Source: Paracrocinitomix mangrovi
Lineage (GTDB): Bacteria; Bacteroidota; Bacteroidia; Flavobacteriales_D; Crocinitomicaceae
Assembly (NCBI RefSeq): GCF_019740355.2
Contig: NZ_CP091819.1
Span: 434,001 to 498,000 of the forward strand
Direction of reading: 5' to 3'
Length of the DNA: 64,000 nt
Shown: positions 28,597 through 38,924 of the stretch, piece by piece
How the letters are laid out: each line of letters starts with the position of its first letter
Position numbering within the stretch: the first letter of the stretch is position 1
Made by a program: the position numbers and the translations under genes
Notes under the pieces: generated by a model
What the model saw: the letters and a program-made list of their open reading frames with translations, nothing else
Told to the model about the DNA's origin: nothing
Database searches by the model: none

Positions 28597-28604
28597 CAAA
28601 TATA
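28597..28604 (-). promoter_or_regulatory. Candidate -7 box for the IF-2-like gene
   Basis: On the minus strand this reads TATATTTG, about 29 bases before the ATG at 28568. No clear -33 TTG. Confidence 0.45.
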
Positions 28605-28651
28605 AATGAACTTTGGCTTTTTATTGGTTCATTTTGCAACTAATGCTAACA

Positions 28652-28659
28652 TATTTTTG
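28652..28659 (+). promoter_or_regulatory. Candidate -7 box for the HNH gene
   Basis: TATTTTTG, 10 bases before the ATG at 28670, giving a very short leader. The nearest TTTTG upstream is 15 bases away, which is short. Confidence 0.4.
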
Positions 28660-28669
28660 TTAGATAAGT

Positions 28670-28969
28670 ATGAAACCCGATAAAAACGATCAATGTTCAC
28701 TCTGTGAAAGAGAGAAGGAGTTGAGCTTTCATCACCTTATTCCAAAGAAAATGCATAAAAAGAAACAAGTGATTAAGGCGTTTTCGGATATTGATTTTGA
28801 TCATTATGGAATTTGGGTTTGCACAGACTGTCACAAAGAGGTACACAGATTGTTTGATCATGAAGTTTTGGCGTATCACTTAAATACGTTGAAAAAGTTA
28901 AAAGAAAATGAAGAAATGCAAAAGTTTGTCAAATGGGTAAGTAGGCAAGATAAAAAAGTAAAAAGGTGA
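28670..28969 (+). CDS. Small HNH-family protein
   Basis: 99 residues. A zinc-binding CSLC pair is followed by the HNH-type core HHLIPKKMH and a second CTDCHKEVH motif, giving the Cys4/His pattern of HNH endonucleases. The tail is Lys-rich. It may be a nuclease of the Cas9/McrA-like HNH superfamily or a housekeeping nucleic-acid-binding protein; such short stand-alone HNH genes are common in Bacteroidota chromosomes. It is divergent from the IF-2-like gene and is followed closely by the queuosine transporter gene. Confidence 0.75.
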   Translation: MKPDKNDQCSLCEREKELSFHHLIPKKMHKKKQVIKAFSDIDFDHYGIWVCTDCHKEVHRLFDHEVLAYHLNTLKKLKENEEMQKFVKWVSRQDKKVKR

Positions 28970-28993
28970 GATATTACTATCTTGCAAAACCAG

Positions 28994-29683
28994 ATGGATA
29001 AAAGCAAACTAAAACAGGCGAGATTACTTTATTTGTTACTGGCAGGAGTGTTTATTTCACTGTTGGTTTCTTGTAATCTCATATTTCTGAAATTTATAGA
29101 TATTGATTTTGGATTTACAGTGGTGCCAATCTCTGTGGGATTACTTCCTTATCCATTGACATTTTTAGTGACTGATTTGATCTCAGAAATTTTTGGAGAA
29201 AAAAGAGCGAATGATGTTGTGAAAGTAGGCTTAGTTTGCGCTTTATTGGTAATTGGCTTCACTTATTTAGCAGATCAAGTTCCGGCAGGGAAGAGTACTG
29301 TTTTGTCTGATGCAGAATTTCATAAGACATTTGGTTTGGCAGGAGTTTCAGTGACGGCTTCAATGTTAGCCTATTTGTTGGCACAATTTATAGATATCAA
29401 AATCTACCATTTTTGGAAACGTAAAACAGAGGGGAGAATGTTGTGGCTGCGAAATAACTTCTCTACTTTTTCTTCTCAAATTATTGATACACTCACCATA
29501 ATGCTACTGTTGTGCACTTTTGGAGCAATTCCCTGGGATCAATTTCAATACCTGGTGTTAGGAAGTGTTATTTATAAATTGATTGTAGCCCTGGCAGATA
29601 CTCCTTTTTTGTACCTCTTTGTTTATTTGATAAAGCGTCACTTCAACTTAGAGCGCAATGAAGAAATTGATCTGGATGCTTAA
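28994..29683 (+). CDS. Queuosine precursor transporter (YhhQ family)
   Basis: 229-residue inner-membrane protein with about six hydrophobic segments. The segment PYPLTFLVTDLISEIFGEKRAN is the signature of the YhhQ/DUF165 (VUT) family, shown in E. coli to import the queuosine precursors preQ0 and preQ1 used to modify the wobble base of GUN tRNAs. The ATG at 28994 is preferred to the TTG at 28982. The last four bases overlap the convergent membrane protein gene. Confidence 0.85.
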   Translation: MDKSKLKQARLLYLLLAGVFISLLVSCNLIFLKFIDIDFGFTVVPISVGLLPYPLTFLVTDLISEIFGEKRANDVVKVGLVCALLVIGFTYLADQVPAGKSTVLSDAEFHKTFGLAGVSVTASMLAYLLAQFIDIKIYHFWKRKTEGRMLWLRNNFSTFSSQIIDTLTIMLLLCTFGAIPWDQFQYLVLGSVIYKLIVALADTPFLYLFVYLIKRHFNLERNEEIDLDA

Positions 29684-30099
29684 TTGGTAGTTTCTTTTAT
29701 TTCCTTTAACCGTACCCATTCAACGCAGTAAAGTATAATCAAACATGGTAACCAAAGGAAAAGCACGAGCATTCCTAAGCCCGGAGCTATGTCCACCGCA
29801 AAACTGGTTGAAAAGTATGCCATTAACCAGCACAATCCGGAAACTAACAGTGAGTATAGTTTCAATATACCTCTCAAGTAGTAATTTTTAACCACCATTG
29901 TAAAAGGCCAAATTAAGTAGAGGCTAATTATTGGGTAAGAAATTAATAAATCCTCTTGCCAAAGATAGATTCTGTGCCATTCTAAATCACTAAGCTCTGT
30001 TCCAGGGTAAAATGAGTAGTAGAGGGGTAAGGAAATAAATAGGATAAGCAAAATAGCAAATGTTACTCTGAGTAGTTTTATGATGGTAATTTGCTTCAT
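29680..30099 (-). CDS. Four-helix membrane protein of unknown function
   Basis: 139 residues with four predicted membrane segments (FAILLILFISLPLYYSF, LISYPIISLYLIWPFTMVV, LYSLLVSGLCWLMAYF and GMLVLFLWLPCLIILYCV). The tail is charged and cytoplasmic or external. No family recognised. It lies downstream of clpC but is separated from it by a terminator, so it probably has its own promoter or receives read-through. Confidence 0.6.
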   Translation of the reverse strand: MKQITIIKLLRVTFAILLILFISLPLYYSFYPGTELSDLEWHRIYLWQEDLLISYPIISLYLIWPFTMVVKNYYLRGILKLYSLLVSGLCWLMAYFSTSFAVDIAPGLGMLVLFLWLPCLIILYCVEWVRLKEIKETTN

Positions 30100-30104
30100 A
30101 CTAT

Positions 30105-30134
30105 AAAAAAAGCCACGCTATTAACGTGGCTTTT
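30105..30134 (-). terminator. Rho-independent terminator of clpC
   Basis: A 10-bp stem (AAAAGCCACG/CGTGGCTTTT) with a seven-base loop. On the minus strand it ends in seven T residues, just after the clpC stop. Confidence 0.8.
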
Positions 30135-30139
30135 CAATA

Positions 30140-32692
30140 TTAAGAATCACTGTTCTTTTCTTCTTTTTTGGCTTTTCCTTTGCCTTTATCAATTTTAATC
30201 TTGATAGATTCATTTTTCTTGTCAAGATCAATTGTGATTGTATCACCTTCAACTAAAGAAGCGTTAATGATCTCTTCTGCTAATGGATCTTCAATGTATT
30301 TTTGGATCGCTCTTTTAAGAGGTCTTGCTCCAAACTTCTCATCATATCCTTTATCAGAGATGAAATCTTTAGCCGCTTTGGTGATTTTCATTTCGTATCC
30401 AAGCTCATGAATTCTTCCATAAAGCTCTTTCAATTCGATTTCAATAATCTTATCGATATCTTCTTTCTTCAATGAGTTGAACACGATCATGTCGTCAATT
30501 CTGTTCAAGAACTCAGGAGAGAATGCTTTTTTCAATGCATTTTGAATCACTTTTTCAGTGTTTTCAGATTCCTGTTCTTTTTGAGATTTAGTTCCGAATC
30601 CAACTCCGGTTCCAAAATCTGCCAATTGACGTGCACCAATGTTTGATGTCATGATTAAGATGGTGTTTTTGAAATCAATCTTTCTACCTAAACCATCTGT
30701 CATGTGTCCATCATCCAATGCTTGCAATAACATGTTGAATACATCAGGATGCGCTTTCTCAATCTCGTCTAACAAGACAATAGAGTAGGGCTTTCTCCTT
30801 ACTTTTTCAGTTAACTGTCCACCTTCTTCGTAACCAACGTATCCCGGAGGTGCTCCAACTAATCTTGAAACTGAGAATTTCTCCATGTATTCTGACATGT
30901 CAATTCTGATCAATGCATCTTCAGAATCAAACAATGTTTTAGCTAATACTTTTGCTAATTGTGTTTTACCAACTCCTGTTGGTCCTAAGAAAAAGAATGA
31001 ACCAATTGGTTTGTTAGGATCTTTTAATCCTGCTCTGTTTCTTTGGATAGCTTTAACCACTTTAGCAACAGCTTCATCCTGTCCAATCACTTTCCCTTTG
31101 ATGGTATCACCAAGGTGCATGATTTTTCCTGTTTCGGACTCAGATACTTTTTGCAATGGAATTCCTGTCATCATTGAAACCACTTCAGCCACGTGTGACT
31201 CTGTTACAGTGATTTTATGTGCTTTGGAATCTTCTTCCCATTTCTTTTGTTCTTTATCTAGCTGTTCTAGCAATTTCTTTTCAGTATCACGCAATTCAGC
31301 TGCTTTTTCATACTGCTGACTCTTGATGACATTTCCTTTTTCTTCTTTGATGTCTTCAATGCGTTTTTCTAAATCAACAATTTCTTTAGGAACGTTGATA
31401 TTGGTGATATGAACTCTTGATCCAACTTCATCTAAAGCGTCAATTGCTTTATCTGGTAAGTTTCTGTCAGAAATGTATCTATCAGTCAATTTAACACAAG
31501 CTTCAATTGCTTCAGGAGTGTATGTTACTGAATGATGATCTTCATATCTTTCCTTGATATTGTTAAGGATTTGTACTGTTTCATCAATAGTAGTTGGCTC
31601 AACCAATACCTTTTGGAATCTTCTTTCTAAAGCTCCGTCCTTTTCAACATATTGTCTGTACTCGTCCAGTGTGGTAGCTCCGATTACCTGGATTTCACCT
31701 CTCGCCAGGGCCGGTTTAAACATGTTTGAAGCATCTAATGATCCAGAAGCTCCTCCGGCACCAATGATGGTGTGAATCTCATCAATGAATAAGATAATGT
31801 CTCTAGACTTCTCTAATTCATTCATAACGGCTTTCATTCGTTCTTCAAACTGTCCACGGTATTTTGTTCCCGCTACTAAAGAAGCTAAATCCAAAGAGAT
31901 GATTCTTTTACCGAACAATACTCTGGAAACTTTCTTTTGAACAATTCTTAAAGCCAAACCTTCTGCAATGGCAGATTTACCAACTCCTGGTTCACCAATT
32001 AGGATAGGGTTGTTCTTTTTTCTTCTTGAAAGGATCTGAGATACTCTTTCAATTTCGTTCACACGTCCTACGATAGGGTCAAGCTTGTTTTGCTCAGCCA
32101 TAGCCGTTAAATCTCTTCCAAAGTTGTCAAGAACCGGAGTTTTTGATTTGGAATCTGAACGCTTAGAACTTCCTCCCGAACCGTAGTTAGTACCTCCTCC
32201 TTCCGGATTGTCATCTGCTGTGTCACCCGGAAATTCGGCTTTAGGATAATTTTGTTCTTCAAGCATAGCTTCTAATTCTTCTTTTACGTTTTCATAAATC
32301 ACTCCATATTTATTTAATATGCGAGTGGCAATATTGTTTTCTTCTCTTAAAATCGCCAATAAAATATGCTCAGTGCCTACTTTGGCGCTTTTAAATAGTT
32401 TAGCCTCCAGATAAGTAATCTTTAATACTTTCTCTGCTTGACGAACCAAAGGAATATTGTTTGCGGTAATACTTTTTACACGCGTTTCTTTTAATGTCTT
32501 TTCTAATTCTACTCTAATCTGAGCTAGATCCACCTGAAACTCCTTTAAAAGTTTGATAGCCAAACCTTCTCCTTCTCGCAAAATTCCTAATAGAATATGC
32601 TCGACACCCAGGTAATCATTGCCCAATCTCAGCGCTTCCTCTCTGCTGTAAGAGAGAACATCTTTAGCTCTTGCTGAAAAATTTGCATTCAT
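30140..32692 (-). CDS. clpC: ATP-dependent Clp protease ATP-binding subunit ClpC
   Basis: 850-residue AAA+ unfoldase. A duplicated Clp N-domain occupies residues 1-150. The first AAA module (about 190-430) has Walker A GEPGVGKS and Walker B FIDEIH. A middle coiled coil contains a UVR-like QYEKAAELRDTEKKL segment. The second AAA module (about 535-800) has GPTGVGKT, the LLDEIEKAH Walker B and NRIDDMIVF. A VGF tripeptide in the GTGVGFGTK loop matches the ClpP-docking tripod, so it should feed substrates to ClpP, which is not in this window. The C-terminus is Lys-rich. It is transcribed divergently from gyrA. Confidence 0.93.
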   Translation of the reverse strand: MNANFSARAKDVLSYSREEALRLGNDYLGVEHILLGILREGEGLAIKLLKEFQVDLAQIRVELEKTLKETRVKSITANNIPLVRQAEKVLKITYLEAKLFKSAKVGTEHILLAILREENNIATRILNKYGVIYENVKEELEAMLEEQNYPKAEFPGDTADDNPEGGGTNYGSGGSSKRSDSKSKTPVLDNFGRDLTAMAEQNKLDPIVGRVNEIERVSQILSRRKKNNPILIGEPGVGKSAIAEGLALRIVQKKVSRVLFGKRIISLDLASLVAGTKYRGQFEERMKAVMNELEKSRDIILFIDEIHTIIGAGGASGSLDASNMFKPALARGEIQVIGATTLDEYRQYVEKDGALERRFQKVLVEPTTIDETVQILNNIKERYEDHHSVTYTPEAIEACVKLTDRYISDRNLPDKAIDALDEVGSRVHITNINVPKEIVDLEKRIEDIKEEKGNVIKSQQYEKAAELRDTEKKLLEQLDKEQKKWEEDSKAHKITVTESHVAEVVSMMTGIPLQKVSESETGKIMHLGDTIKGKVIGQDEAVAKVVKAIQRNRAGLKDPNKPIGSFFFLGPTGVGKTQLAKVLAKTLFDSEDALIRIDMSEYMEKFSVSRLVGAPPGYVGYEEGGQLTEKVRRKPYSIVLLDEIEKAHPDVFNMLLQALDDGHMTDGLGRKIDFKNTILIMTSNIGARQLADFGTGVGFGTKSQKEQESENTEKVIQNALKKAFSPEFLNRIDDMIVFNSLKKEDIDKIIEIELKELYGRIHELGYEMKITKAAKDFISDKGYDEKFGARPLKRAIQKYIEDPLAEEIINASLVEGDTITIDLDKKNESIKIKIDKGKGKAKKEEKNSDS

Positions 32693-33095
32693 ATAATAGT
32701 TTGTCGTATGCTGGTGGAATTACTTAAACCCCACGTATTATTAATAATATAACAATATTACAAGTTAATTTGTTACAGTAACCTCAATGGTAACTGAACT
32801 AAAAATACTCGATAAATATCACAATTTCAAAAATAACAAGAACAAATTCTATTCCGATTGTTAATAAAGAGTTTTTTATGCCACTTTTTGTTAATAAGTC
32901 GACATATTGACATGACAATTTTTCCTTTTAGATTGTGTATTTTCGACCCTTGTAAATGCGCAAACGGTGCTGAATGTTCACTTTGTTGAATGCCACAGAA
33001 ATACACGCTTTGTGATACAGTACCATAAGTCTTTGCACGACAAGCATTTCAACCATGAAATTTATTTATATAAAAAGTAAAACAAACCAATTTAT
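32693..33095. other. Divergent intergenic region clpC-gyrA
   Basis: 403 bases of AT-rich DNA that must hold the promoters of clpC (minus) and gyrA (plus). I found no CIRCE-type inverted repeat, no close TAnnTTTG match in either direction (best is TATTTTCG at 32938-32945), and no RNA gene or short coding frame worth calling. Confidence 0.5.
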
Positions 33096-35624
33096 ATGGC
33101 AGAGGGAGAGAAAATAATCAAAATCAATATTGAGGATGAAATGAAGTCCGCCTACATTGATTATTCAATGTCGGTAATTGTTTCCAGAGCACTTCCGGAT
33201 GTAAGAGACGGTTTTAAACCCGTTCACAGAAGAGTGTTGTACGGAATGCAAGACTTAGGAGTATTCTCTAATCGTCCTTATAAGAAATCAGCTAGAATTG
33301 TGGGGGATGTGCTTGGTAAGTACCATCCGCATGGCGACTCATCAGTATATGATACTATGGTGCGTATGGCGCAACCTTGGTCTTTGAGATATCCTTTAGT
33401 GGATGGTCAAGGAAACTTTGGTTCTGTCGACGGAGATAGTCCTGCAGCAATGCGTTATACGGAGTCTAGACTGCAGAAAATTGCAGAAGATATGTTGGCT
33501 GATTTGGACAAAGAAACTGTTGATTTTGCTCCAAACTTTGATGACTCCCTTCAAGAGCCTACTGTATTACCTACAAAAATACCTAATCTTTTAGTTAATG
33601 GAGCTGCAGGTATTGCAGTAGGTATGGCTACTAATATGCCTCCTCACAACTTAACAGAGGTTGTTGAAGGAACAATTGCTTATATCGATAATAGAGATAT
33701 TGAGATTGAGGAATTGATGCAATATATTAAAGCGCCAGATTTCCCAACCGGAGCAACTATTTATGGTTACGAAGGAGTGAAAGAAGCTTTTGAAACCGGT
33801 AGAGGTAGAGTAGTGATGAGAGGTAAAGCCTCAATTGAAGAGATCAGAGAAGGTAGAGAAGCTATTATTGTTCATGAAATTCCTTATCAGGTTAACAAAG
33901 CAGATATGATTAAAAAGACTGCTGAGTTAGTTAATGAAGGAAGAATTGATGGTATCTCAGATATTAGAGATGAGTCTGATAGAAAAGGAATGCGAATTGT
34001 TTACGAATTAAAGCGTGACGCAATTCCTAATGTAGTATTAAACAAATTATATAAGTACACTTATCTACAGACTTCATTTTCAGTTAATAACATTGCATTG
34101 GTAAATGGTAAGCCAGAGATGTTGAATCTAAAAGATATGATTCATCATTTTGTGGAGCACAGACACGAAGTTGTTACCAGAAGAACGCAATATGAATTGA
34201 GAAAAGCTGAAGAGAGAGCGCATATTTTAGAAGGTTTAATCATTGCTTCAGATAACATTGATGAAGTAATTGCATTGATCAGAGGATCTAAAAGCCCAGA
34301 AGAAGCGAGAGAGAAGTTAATTGCAAGATTTGAATTGTCAGATATTCAGGCCAGAGCAATTGTTGAAATGAGATTGAGACAATTAACAGGACTGGAGCAA
34401 GATAAATTAAGAGCTGAATACGACGAATTGATTGAGAAAATTGCTGATTTGAAAGATATCCTTGCTAACGAAAGCAGAAGAATGGATATCATCAAAACGG
34501 AATTGATTGAAGTAAAAGAAAAATACGGAGACGAAAGAAGATCTAATATTGAATACTCAGCTAATGAGATGAAGATTGAGGATTTGATTCCGAATGAAGA
34601 AGTTGTTATTTCTATCTCTCACGCAGGATATATTAAGCGTACAGCATTGAACGAATACCGCGTTCAAAGTAGAGGAGGAGTTGGAGCAAAAGGAGCTGCA
34701 ACAAGAGATAAAGATTTCTTAGAACACTTATTTGTATCTACTAACCACAACTGGTTATTGATCTTTACAGAAAAAGGTAAGTGTTTCTGGATGAGAATAT
34801 TTGAAGTGCCAGAAGGTGCTAAAAATGCAAAAGGTAGAGCATTACAAAACTTGATCAATATTGAGCAAGACGACTCTATTAAAGCATTTATTAATGTAGC
34901 TGACTTGAAAGATGAAGAGTACATCAAAGACAAGTACATTATTATGTGTACTAAGAAAGGTGTAATCAAGAAAACCAAGTTAGATGCTTACTCGAGACCA
35001 AGAACCAATGGTATTAACGCAATCGGAATTAGAGAAGGAGATGAGTTGTTAGAAGCTAAATTGACTAATGGAAGCATGGAAATCATGATGGCATTGAAGT
35101 CAGGGAAAGCTATCAGATTCAACGAGGAGAAAGTTCGTTTTATGGGAAGAACCGCTTCTGGTGTAAGAGGTGTTACCTTGGCAAGTGCTAAAGACGAAGT
35201 GGTAGGAATGATTTGCGTAGAGGGAGAAGATGCAAACGTATTGGTTGTATCATCAAATGGATACGGAAAACGTTCAGAAGTAGCAGATTATCGTGTTACT
35301 AACCGTGGAGGTAAAGGTGTTAAAACAATCAATGTTACTGATAAAACTGGTGAGTTGATCGCTATGAAAAACGTAACTGATGATGATGATTTGATGATCA
35401 TTACTAAAAATGGAATTACGATTAGAATGCACGTGGATGAATTACGTGTAATGGGTAGAGCTACGCAAGGTGTTAAAGTGATCACATTGAGAAATAGTGA
35501 TGAAATTGCTGCCGTTGCTAAGGTTTACAGAGATCGTGATGAAGAAGCTGCTGAAGGAGAAGAAGGAGAAACAAATGACGCAGAAGGAACAGCAGATAAC
35601 AACTTAGGTAACGAAGAAGAATAA
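33096..35624 (+). CDS. gyrA: DNA gyrase subunit A
   Basis: 842-residue gyrase cleavage subunit that introduces negative supercoils with GyrB. The catalytic Tyr is residue 121 ([10 protein letters not shown]). The quinolone region is [12 protein letters not shown], with Ser and Asp at the E. coli 83 and 87 positions, i.e. the susceptible-type residues. The C-terminal DNA-wrapping pinwheel spans about 500-815. Its GyrA-box position reads QSRGGVG instead of the canonical QRRGGKG, and a second TNRGGKG lies near residue 735. The tail is acidic. A terminator follows at 35672. gyrB is not in the window. Confidence 0.94.
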   Translation: MAEGEKIIKINIEDEMKSAYIDYSMSVIVSRALPDVRDGFKPVHRRVLYGMQDLGVFSNRPYKKSARIVGDVLGKYHPHGDSSVYDTMVRMAQPWSLRYPLVDGQGNFGSVDGDSPAAMRYTESRLQKIAEDMLADLDKETVDFAPNFDDSLQEPTVLPTKIPNLLVNGAAGIAVGMATNMPPHNLTEVVEGTIAYIDNRDIEIEELMQYIKAPDFPTGATIYGYEGVKEAFETGRGRVVMRGKASIEEIREGREAIIVHEIPYQVNKADMIKKTAELVNEGRIDGISDIRDESDRKGMRIVYELKRDAIPNVVLNKLYKYTYLQTSFSVNNIALVNGKPEMLNLKDMIHHFVEHRHEVVTRRTQYELRKAEERAHILEGLIIASDNIDEVIALIRGSKSPEEAREKLIARFELSDIQARAIVEMRLRQLTGLEQDKLRAEYDELIEKIADLKDILANESRRMDIIKTELIEVKEKYGDERRSNIEYSANEMKIEDLIPNEEVVISISHAGYIKRTALNEYRVQSRGGVGAKGAATRDKDFLEHLFVSTNHNWLLIFTEKGKCFWMRIFEVPEGAKNAKGRALQNLINIEQDDSIKAFINVADLKDEEYIKDKYIIMCTKKGVIKKTKLDAYSRPRTNGINAIGIREGDELLEAKLTNGSMEIMMALKSGKAIRFNEEKVRFMGRTASGVRGVTLASAKDEVVGMICVEGEDANVLVVSSNGYGKRSEVADYRVTNRGGKGVKTINVTDKTGELIAMKNVTDDDDLMIITKNGITIRMHVDELRVMGRATQGVKVITLRNSDEIAAVAKVYRDRDEEAAEGEEGETNDAEGTADNNLGNEEE

Positions 35625-35671
35625 GTAATTGCCTTGATATTTAGTTTTTTCAATGGCAATCATTAAATTTG

Positions 35672-35700
35672 ATCCCGACAAATCCGTCGGGATTTTTTTT
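35672..35700 (+). terminator. Rho-independent terminator of gyrA
   Basis: An ATCCCGAC/GTCGGGAT stem with a six-base loop and eight T residues. Confidence 0.85.
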
Positions 35701-35785
35701 AAGGCCAATTATTATGGCATAAAAATTGAACCTTGATTGTGGAATTAGAAAATTTTCGCATCAAAACAAAAAGAAATATTTAACA

Positions 35786-36988
35786 ATGAAGAAGATATTA
35801 CTTATAGCTGCAGTTGGAATCGTATCTGCGGCTTATTCGCAAAAAGGAAACACAAGTAGTGCCGGTATCGCATACGGAAACTACGAAAAAGCTTTTTTTA
35901 GCGGTGACATGGAAGAAGCTGCTGCAGAGTTAAAAGACGCTAAAGAGTTTATTGATAAATCGTATGTACACGAAGAAACTAAGGATGATCCTAAAACTTT
36001 GATGTATTACGGTAAAATCTATATCGCTATTCCTCAGGTTGCTGCGGTTAGTGGAGACGAAGTATTAAAAGCAGTTGACGGTGAAAAAGCTGTTCAAGAC
36101 GGGTTTGCTGCTTTAAAAAGATCTAAAGAAGTAGATTCTAAAGGTAGATATCACAGTGATGTTGATGATTATTGTAATATGTACAGATCAATGTTGGCTA
36201 ACCAGGGAATTAAATTCTACGAAGAAGAAAAATGGTTAGAAGCAATGGGAGGTTTAGTTGGAGCAGGTATGTTTGGAGAAGTGATGGGATTGTCTGATTC
36301 TATCTACTACTTCTATGGAGGTTTAGCTGCTTATAACATTGATTCAATGTCTACTGCTGCTGAAGCATTTTCTAAAACTTTAGAGTGGGGTTACCAACCA
36401 GGAACATCTGCTTATTACTATTCTCAAGCTTTGCAAAAGCAAGGAAAAACTGGTGATGCAGAGAAAATGTTGAAAGATGCAGTTGCTAAATATCCTAACA
36501 ACAAGGATATCTTAATTGAAATGATCAATATCTACATTGATTCTGATAGAAAAGAAGAAGCGGTTCAAGCATTGAAAGATGCAATTGCTTTAGATCCTAA
36601 CAATGCTCAATTAGCTTATACTGCCGGAACCATTTATGAAAACATGAATGATTTTGAAAATGCAGAAAAATCTTATTTGAAAGCATTAGAGTTGAATCCT
36701 AAAGATGCAAACATGATGTCTGCTTTAGGTGGTGTTTACTTTAACAAAGGAGCTGAGTTGAACAATGAAGCTAACAAGTTAGAGTTTGGAGATCCTAAAT
36801 ATGACGGAATGGTAGCTGAGTCTAAAGAATACTTTAAAAAGTCAATTCCTTACTTAGAGCAAGCTACTCAAGCTTCTCCTGATGATGTTAATTTCTGGAT
36901 TGCATTAAAAGAAGCTTACGGAAAAGCCGGTGAAGTTGAAAAATTCAAAGAAGCGAAAGCAAAAGTAGCAGAGCTTCAAGCAAAATAA
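35786..36988 (+). CDS. Exported TPR-repeat protein
   Basis: 400 residues from the ATG at 35786; the TTG at 35726 is in frame but would put 20 polar residues before the signal peptide (KKILLIAAVGIVSAAYSQ). Four or more TPR units cover residues ~190-390, for example ALKDAIALDPNNAQLAYTAG and SYLKALELNPKDANMMSALG. It is predicted to be periplasmic and to act as a protein-interaction scaffold. Partners are unknown. Codons look like those of a well-expressed gene, and a strong terminator follows. Confidence 0.75.
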   Translation: MKKILLIAAVGIVSAAYSQKGNTSSAGIAYGNYEKAFFSGDMEEAAAELKDAKEFIDKSYVHEETKDDPKTLMYYGKIYIAIPQVAAVSGDEVLKAVDGEKAVQDGFAALKRSKEVDSKGRYHSDVDDYCNMYRSMLANQGIKFYEEEKWLEAMGGLVGAGMFGEVMGLSDSIYYFYGGLAAYNIDSMSTAAEAFSKTLEWGYQPGTSAYYYSQALQKQGKTGDAEKMLKDAVAKYPNNKDILIEMINIYIDSDRKEEAVQALKDAIALDPNNAQLAYTAGTIYENMNDFENAEKSYLKALELNPKDANMMSALGGVYFNKGAELNNEANKLEFGDPKYDGMVAESKEYFKKSIPYLEQATQASPDDVNFWIALKEAYGKAGEVEKFKEAKAKVAELQAK

Positions 36989-37008
36989 TTAAGATCTAAG
37001 TATCTTTG

Positions 37009-37044
37009 AATCCTGATTTCCCAATGGAAGTCAGGATTTTTTTT
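37009..37044 (+). terminator. Rho-independent terminator
   Basis: A 13-bp stem (AATCCTGATTTCC with GGAAGTCAGGATT, one G-U pair), a CAAT loop and eight T residues, ending the TPR gene. Confidence 0.85.
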
Positions 37045-37063
37045 GTTATTACAATTCAATCAG

Positions 37064-37597
37064 ATGCTTACAGTATTTTCAGCTAAAGACTTTAGGTTGA
37101 CAGAAGAGCAATTTGCAACCTTATATGACATCATTATTCACGCATATCGCGAGACAGAAAGTGAAATTTGGGGAGAAAATTATGTGCGGGTTAGTGAGCA
37201 GGAGTTTGGAGCTTGCATTGATAGAGACGAAATTCTAGTTGCTTTTTTAGATGGTAAAGTTGTGGGAGGAATCAGATATTTTCATTTGAGAGACAAAACC
37301 TGGACCTTTAGTTTGCTGGGAGCAGATTTTAACCAAAAAGGCAAAGGAATTGGTCGCGCTTTAATTGATGCGGTAGAGGAGAAGGTGAAAGAAAAAGGCG
37401 GAGATCGCATTCATATTGAGGTATTGCGTGCTGAAGATATTGATGTAGAATCAAAAAACATTCTGAGCAATTGGTATCAACGTTTGGGATATGATTTGGT
37501 AAAAACCATTGATGTATTTGAAGTGTATGATGATGCTGATAAATGGAATAAATTAGCCAACCCTTCTGTGTTTGATTGTTATTTGAAAGCTTTATAA
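37064..37597 (+). CDS. GNAT family N-acetyltransferase
   Basis: 177 residues. The acetyl-CoA-binding motif A is visible as NQKGKGIGRALIDAV, followed by a beta-bulge strand (IHIEVLRAE) and the motif B region NWYQRLGYDLVKTIDVFEVY. The acceptor substrate is unknown. The ATG at 37064 is chosen because the in-frame TTG at 37043 lies in the T tract of the upstream terminator. The 3' end overlaps the convergent pseudouridine synthase gene by six bases. Confidence 0.8.
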   Translation: MLTVFSAKDFRLTEEQFATLYDIIIHAYRETESEIWGENYVRVSEQEFGACIDRDEILVAFLDGKVVGGIRYFHLRDKTWTFSLLGADFNQKGKGIGRALIDAVEEKVKEKGGDRIHIEVLRAEDIDVESKNILSNWYQRLGYDLVKTIDVFEVYDDADKWNKLANPSVFDCYLKAL

Positions 37598-38281
37598 GCT
37601 TATCCCCAAAACCTCCAAGTCTCTCTCCCAGAATTCGGGAAAATCTGCCATTGCAGTGAATGTTCCCTTAGTAGGATGCTCAAAAGTGATTGATTTTGCA
37701 TGTAAGTACAGTCTTGAATGTCCAAATTTGGCTTCAAATGCGTGATTGTGATGCCTGTTGCCATATTTGGAATCCCCAATAATTGGATGCGCTATTTTAT
37801 TCATGTGTTTACGCAATTGATGGGTTCTGCCTGTTTTTGGAATGAGTGATACCAAACTGTATCTGGCAGTAGGATAGGGCTCAACCTCCATTTCAACCTC
37901 TGTTTGTTGCAAGCATTTCAATAATGTCAATGCCTCTTGGTAGTTGCCTCTGTCATTTTTAACCGGTGAATCTATGGTTAATTCATCCGGAACAAATCCT
38001 CTTACCAATGCATTGTATTCTTTGGTGATGGATTGATCTGTAAACTGATTTTGATAGTAAACAGCTGTTGCTACATCTTTAGCAACCATCAATACTCCTG
38101 AGGTTTTTCGATCTAATCTGTGAATTGGATGAAGCTTGATAGGAAAAGTTTTACGCAATAGCTGTAAAAGACTTTCTTCGGTTATATTCCTGGCGTAATG
38201 CGAATGGTGAGTCAACAGATTGGCAGGTTTATTTACCACAATCAAATTGTCATCCTCATAAATTATCAGGCCGTTCATCAT
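37592..38281 (-). CDS. RluA-family RNA pseudouridine synthase, TruC-like
   Basis: 229 residues without an S4 domain. The catalytic Asp lies in HRLDRKTSGVLM, and the conserved Tyr and Lys/Arg regions are in KEYNALVRG and TGRTHQLRKHM. The compact single-domain form and the start LIIYEDDNLIVVNKPANLL resemble TruC, which isomerises U65 of some tRNAs; an rRNA target of the RluA group is the alternative. Start codons at 38281 and 38278 are equally possible. Confidence 0.82.
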   Translation of the reverse strand: MMNGLIIYEDDNLIVVNKPANLLTHHSHYARNITEESLLQLLRKTFPIKLHPIHRLDRKTSGVLMVAKDVATAVYYQNQFTDQSITKEYNALVRGFVPDELTIDSPVKNDRGNYQEALTLLKCLQQTEVEMEVEPYPTARYSLVSLIPKTGRTHQLRKHMNKIAHPIIGDSKYGNRHHNHAFEAKFGHSRLYLHAKSITFEHPTKGTFTAMADFPEFWERDLEVLGISL

Positions 38282-38387
38282 CTTGCGAAACTACTTTAAA
38301 AAGTAATTGCACCATCTTTTTTTCAATTGATGTAACTTTTTAGTTGTAATTGACACTTACCTATTAAATAGGGAAACTTTCCTTTTG

Positions 38388-38924
38388 ATGGATAAAAAGA
38401 AACAAGAAGAATTTTTAAAGCTGTATGAACCCATACATGACAGATTCGAAAGATTCTGTAGAGCTCGTGTGTATGGTGACATGGACTATAAAGATTTGAT
38501 GAATGAAACTTTGTTAAAGGCCTATCAAAAATTTGATACGCTCAGAAACAAACAAGCATTCTTATCTTTTTTATTTAGCATTAGTGTTAGAATCCTGGCC
38601 AATAACAATCGCAAAATCAAAGAAAGTGTTACGGATATTGATGTAGCAAATCTTCAGCTAAAGGATCATCACAATGAAGCTGACAAAAGTGCTGAGATTT
38701 ATATGCTACATAAGGCTTTGGCAATGTTGCCGGATGAGCAAAGAGAGAGTATCATTTTATTTGAAATTAGCGGATTCAGTATCAAGGAAATAGCAAAGAT
38801 TCAATCAGCATCTGAAACGGCGGTAAGGCAAAGATTGAGAAGAGGAAGACTGAAGTTGCGAGAAATTTTAATGCCGACTGTAGTTTCTGTGAATGCTAAT
38901 AAAACAGGGGAGGACAAGCTATGA
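38388..38924 (+). CDS. ECF-type RNA polymerase sigma factor
   Basis: 178 residues. Region 2 (about 10-75) has FCRARVYGDMDYKDLMNETLLKAY, for core binding and -10 recognition. Region 4 (about 110-165) has LAMLPDEQRESIILFEISGFS followed by a helix-turn-helix (IKEIAKIQSASETAVRQRL). It overlaps the next gene by four bases, and that gene encodes a membrane protein, the usual arrangement of an ECF sigma factor with its membrane anti-sigma or accessory protein. The start is the ATG at 38388; a TTG directly before it is possible. Confidence 0.88.
   Translation: MDKKKQEEFLKLYEPIHDRFERFCRARVYGDMDYKDLMNETLLKAYQKFDTLRNKQAFLSFLFSISVRILANNNRKIKESVTDIDVANLQLKDHHNEADKSAEIYMLHKALAMLPDEQRESIILFEISGFSIKEIAKIQSASETAVRQRLRRGRLKLREILMPTVVSVNANKTGEDKL

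Noticed and set aside
37001-37008. TATCTTTG as a promoter for the acetyltransferase gene
   Set aside because: It lies directly before the terminator hairpin at 37009, so transcripts starting there would be ended at once, and no -33 element is present.
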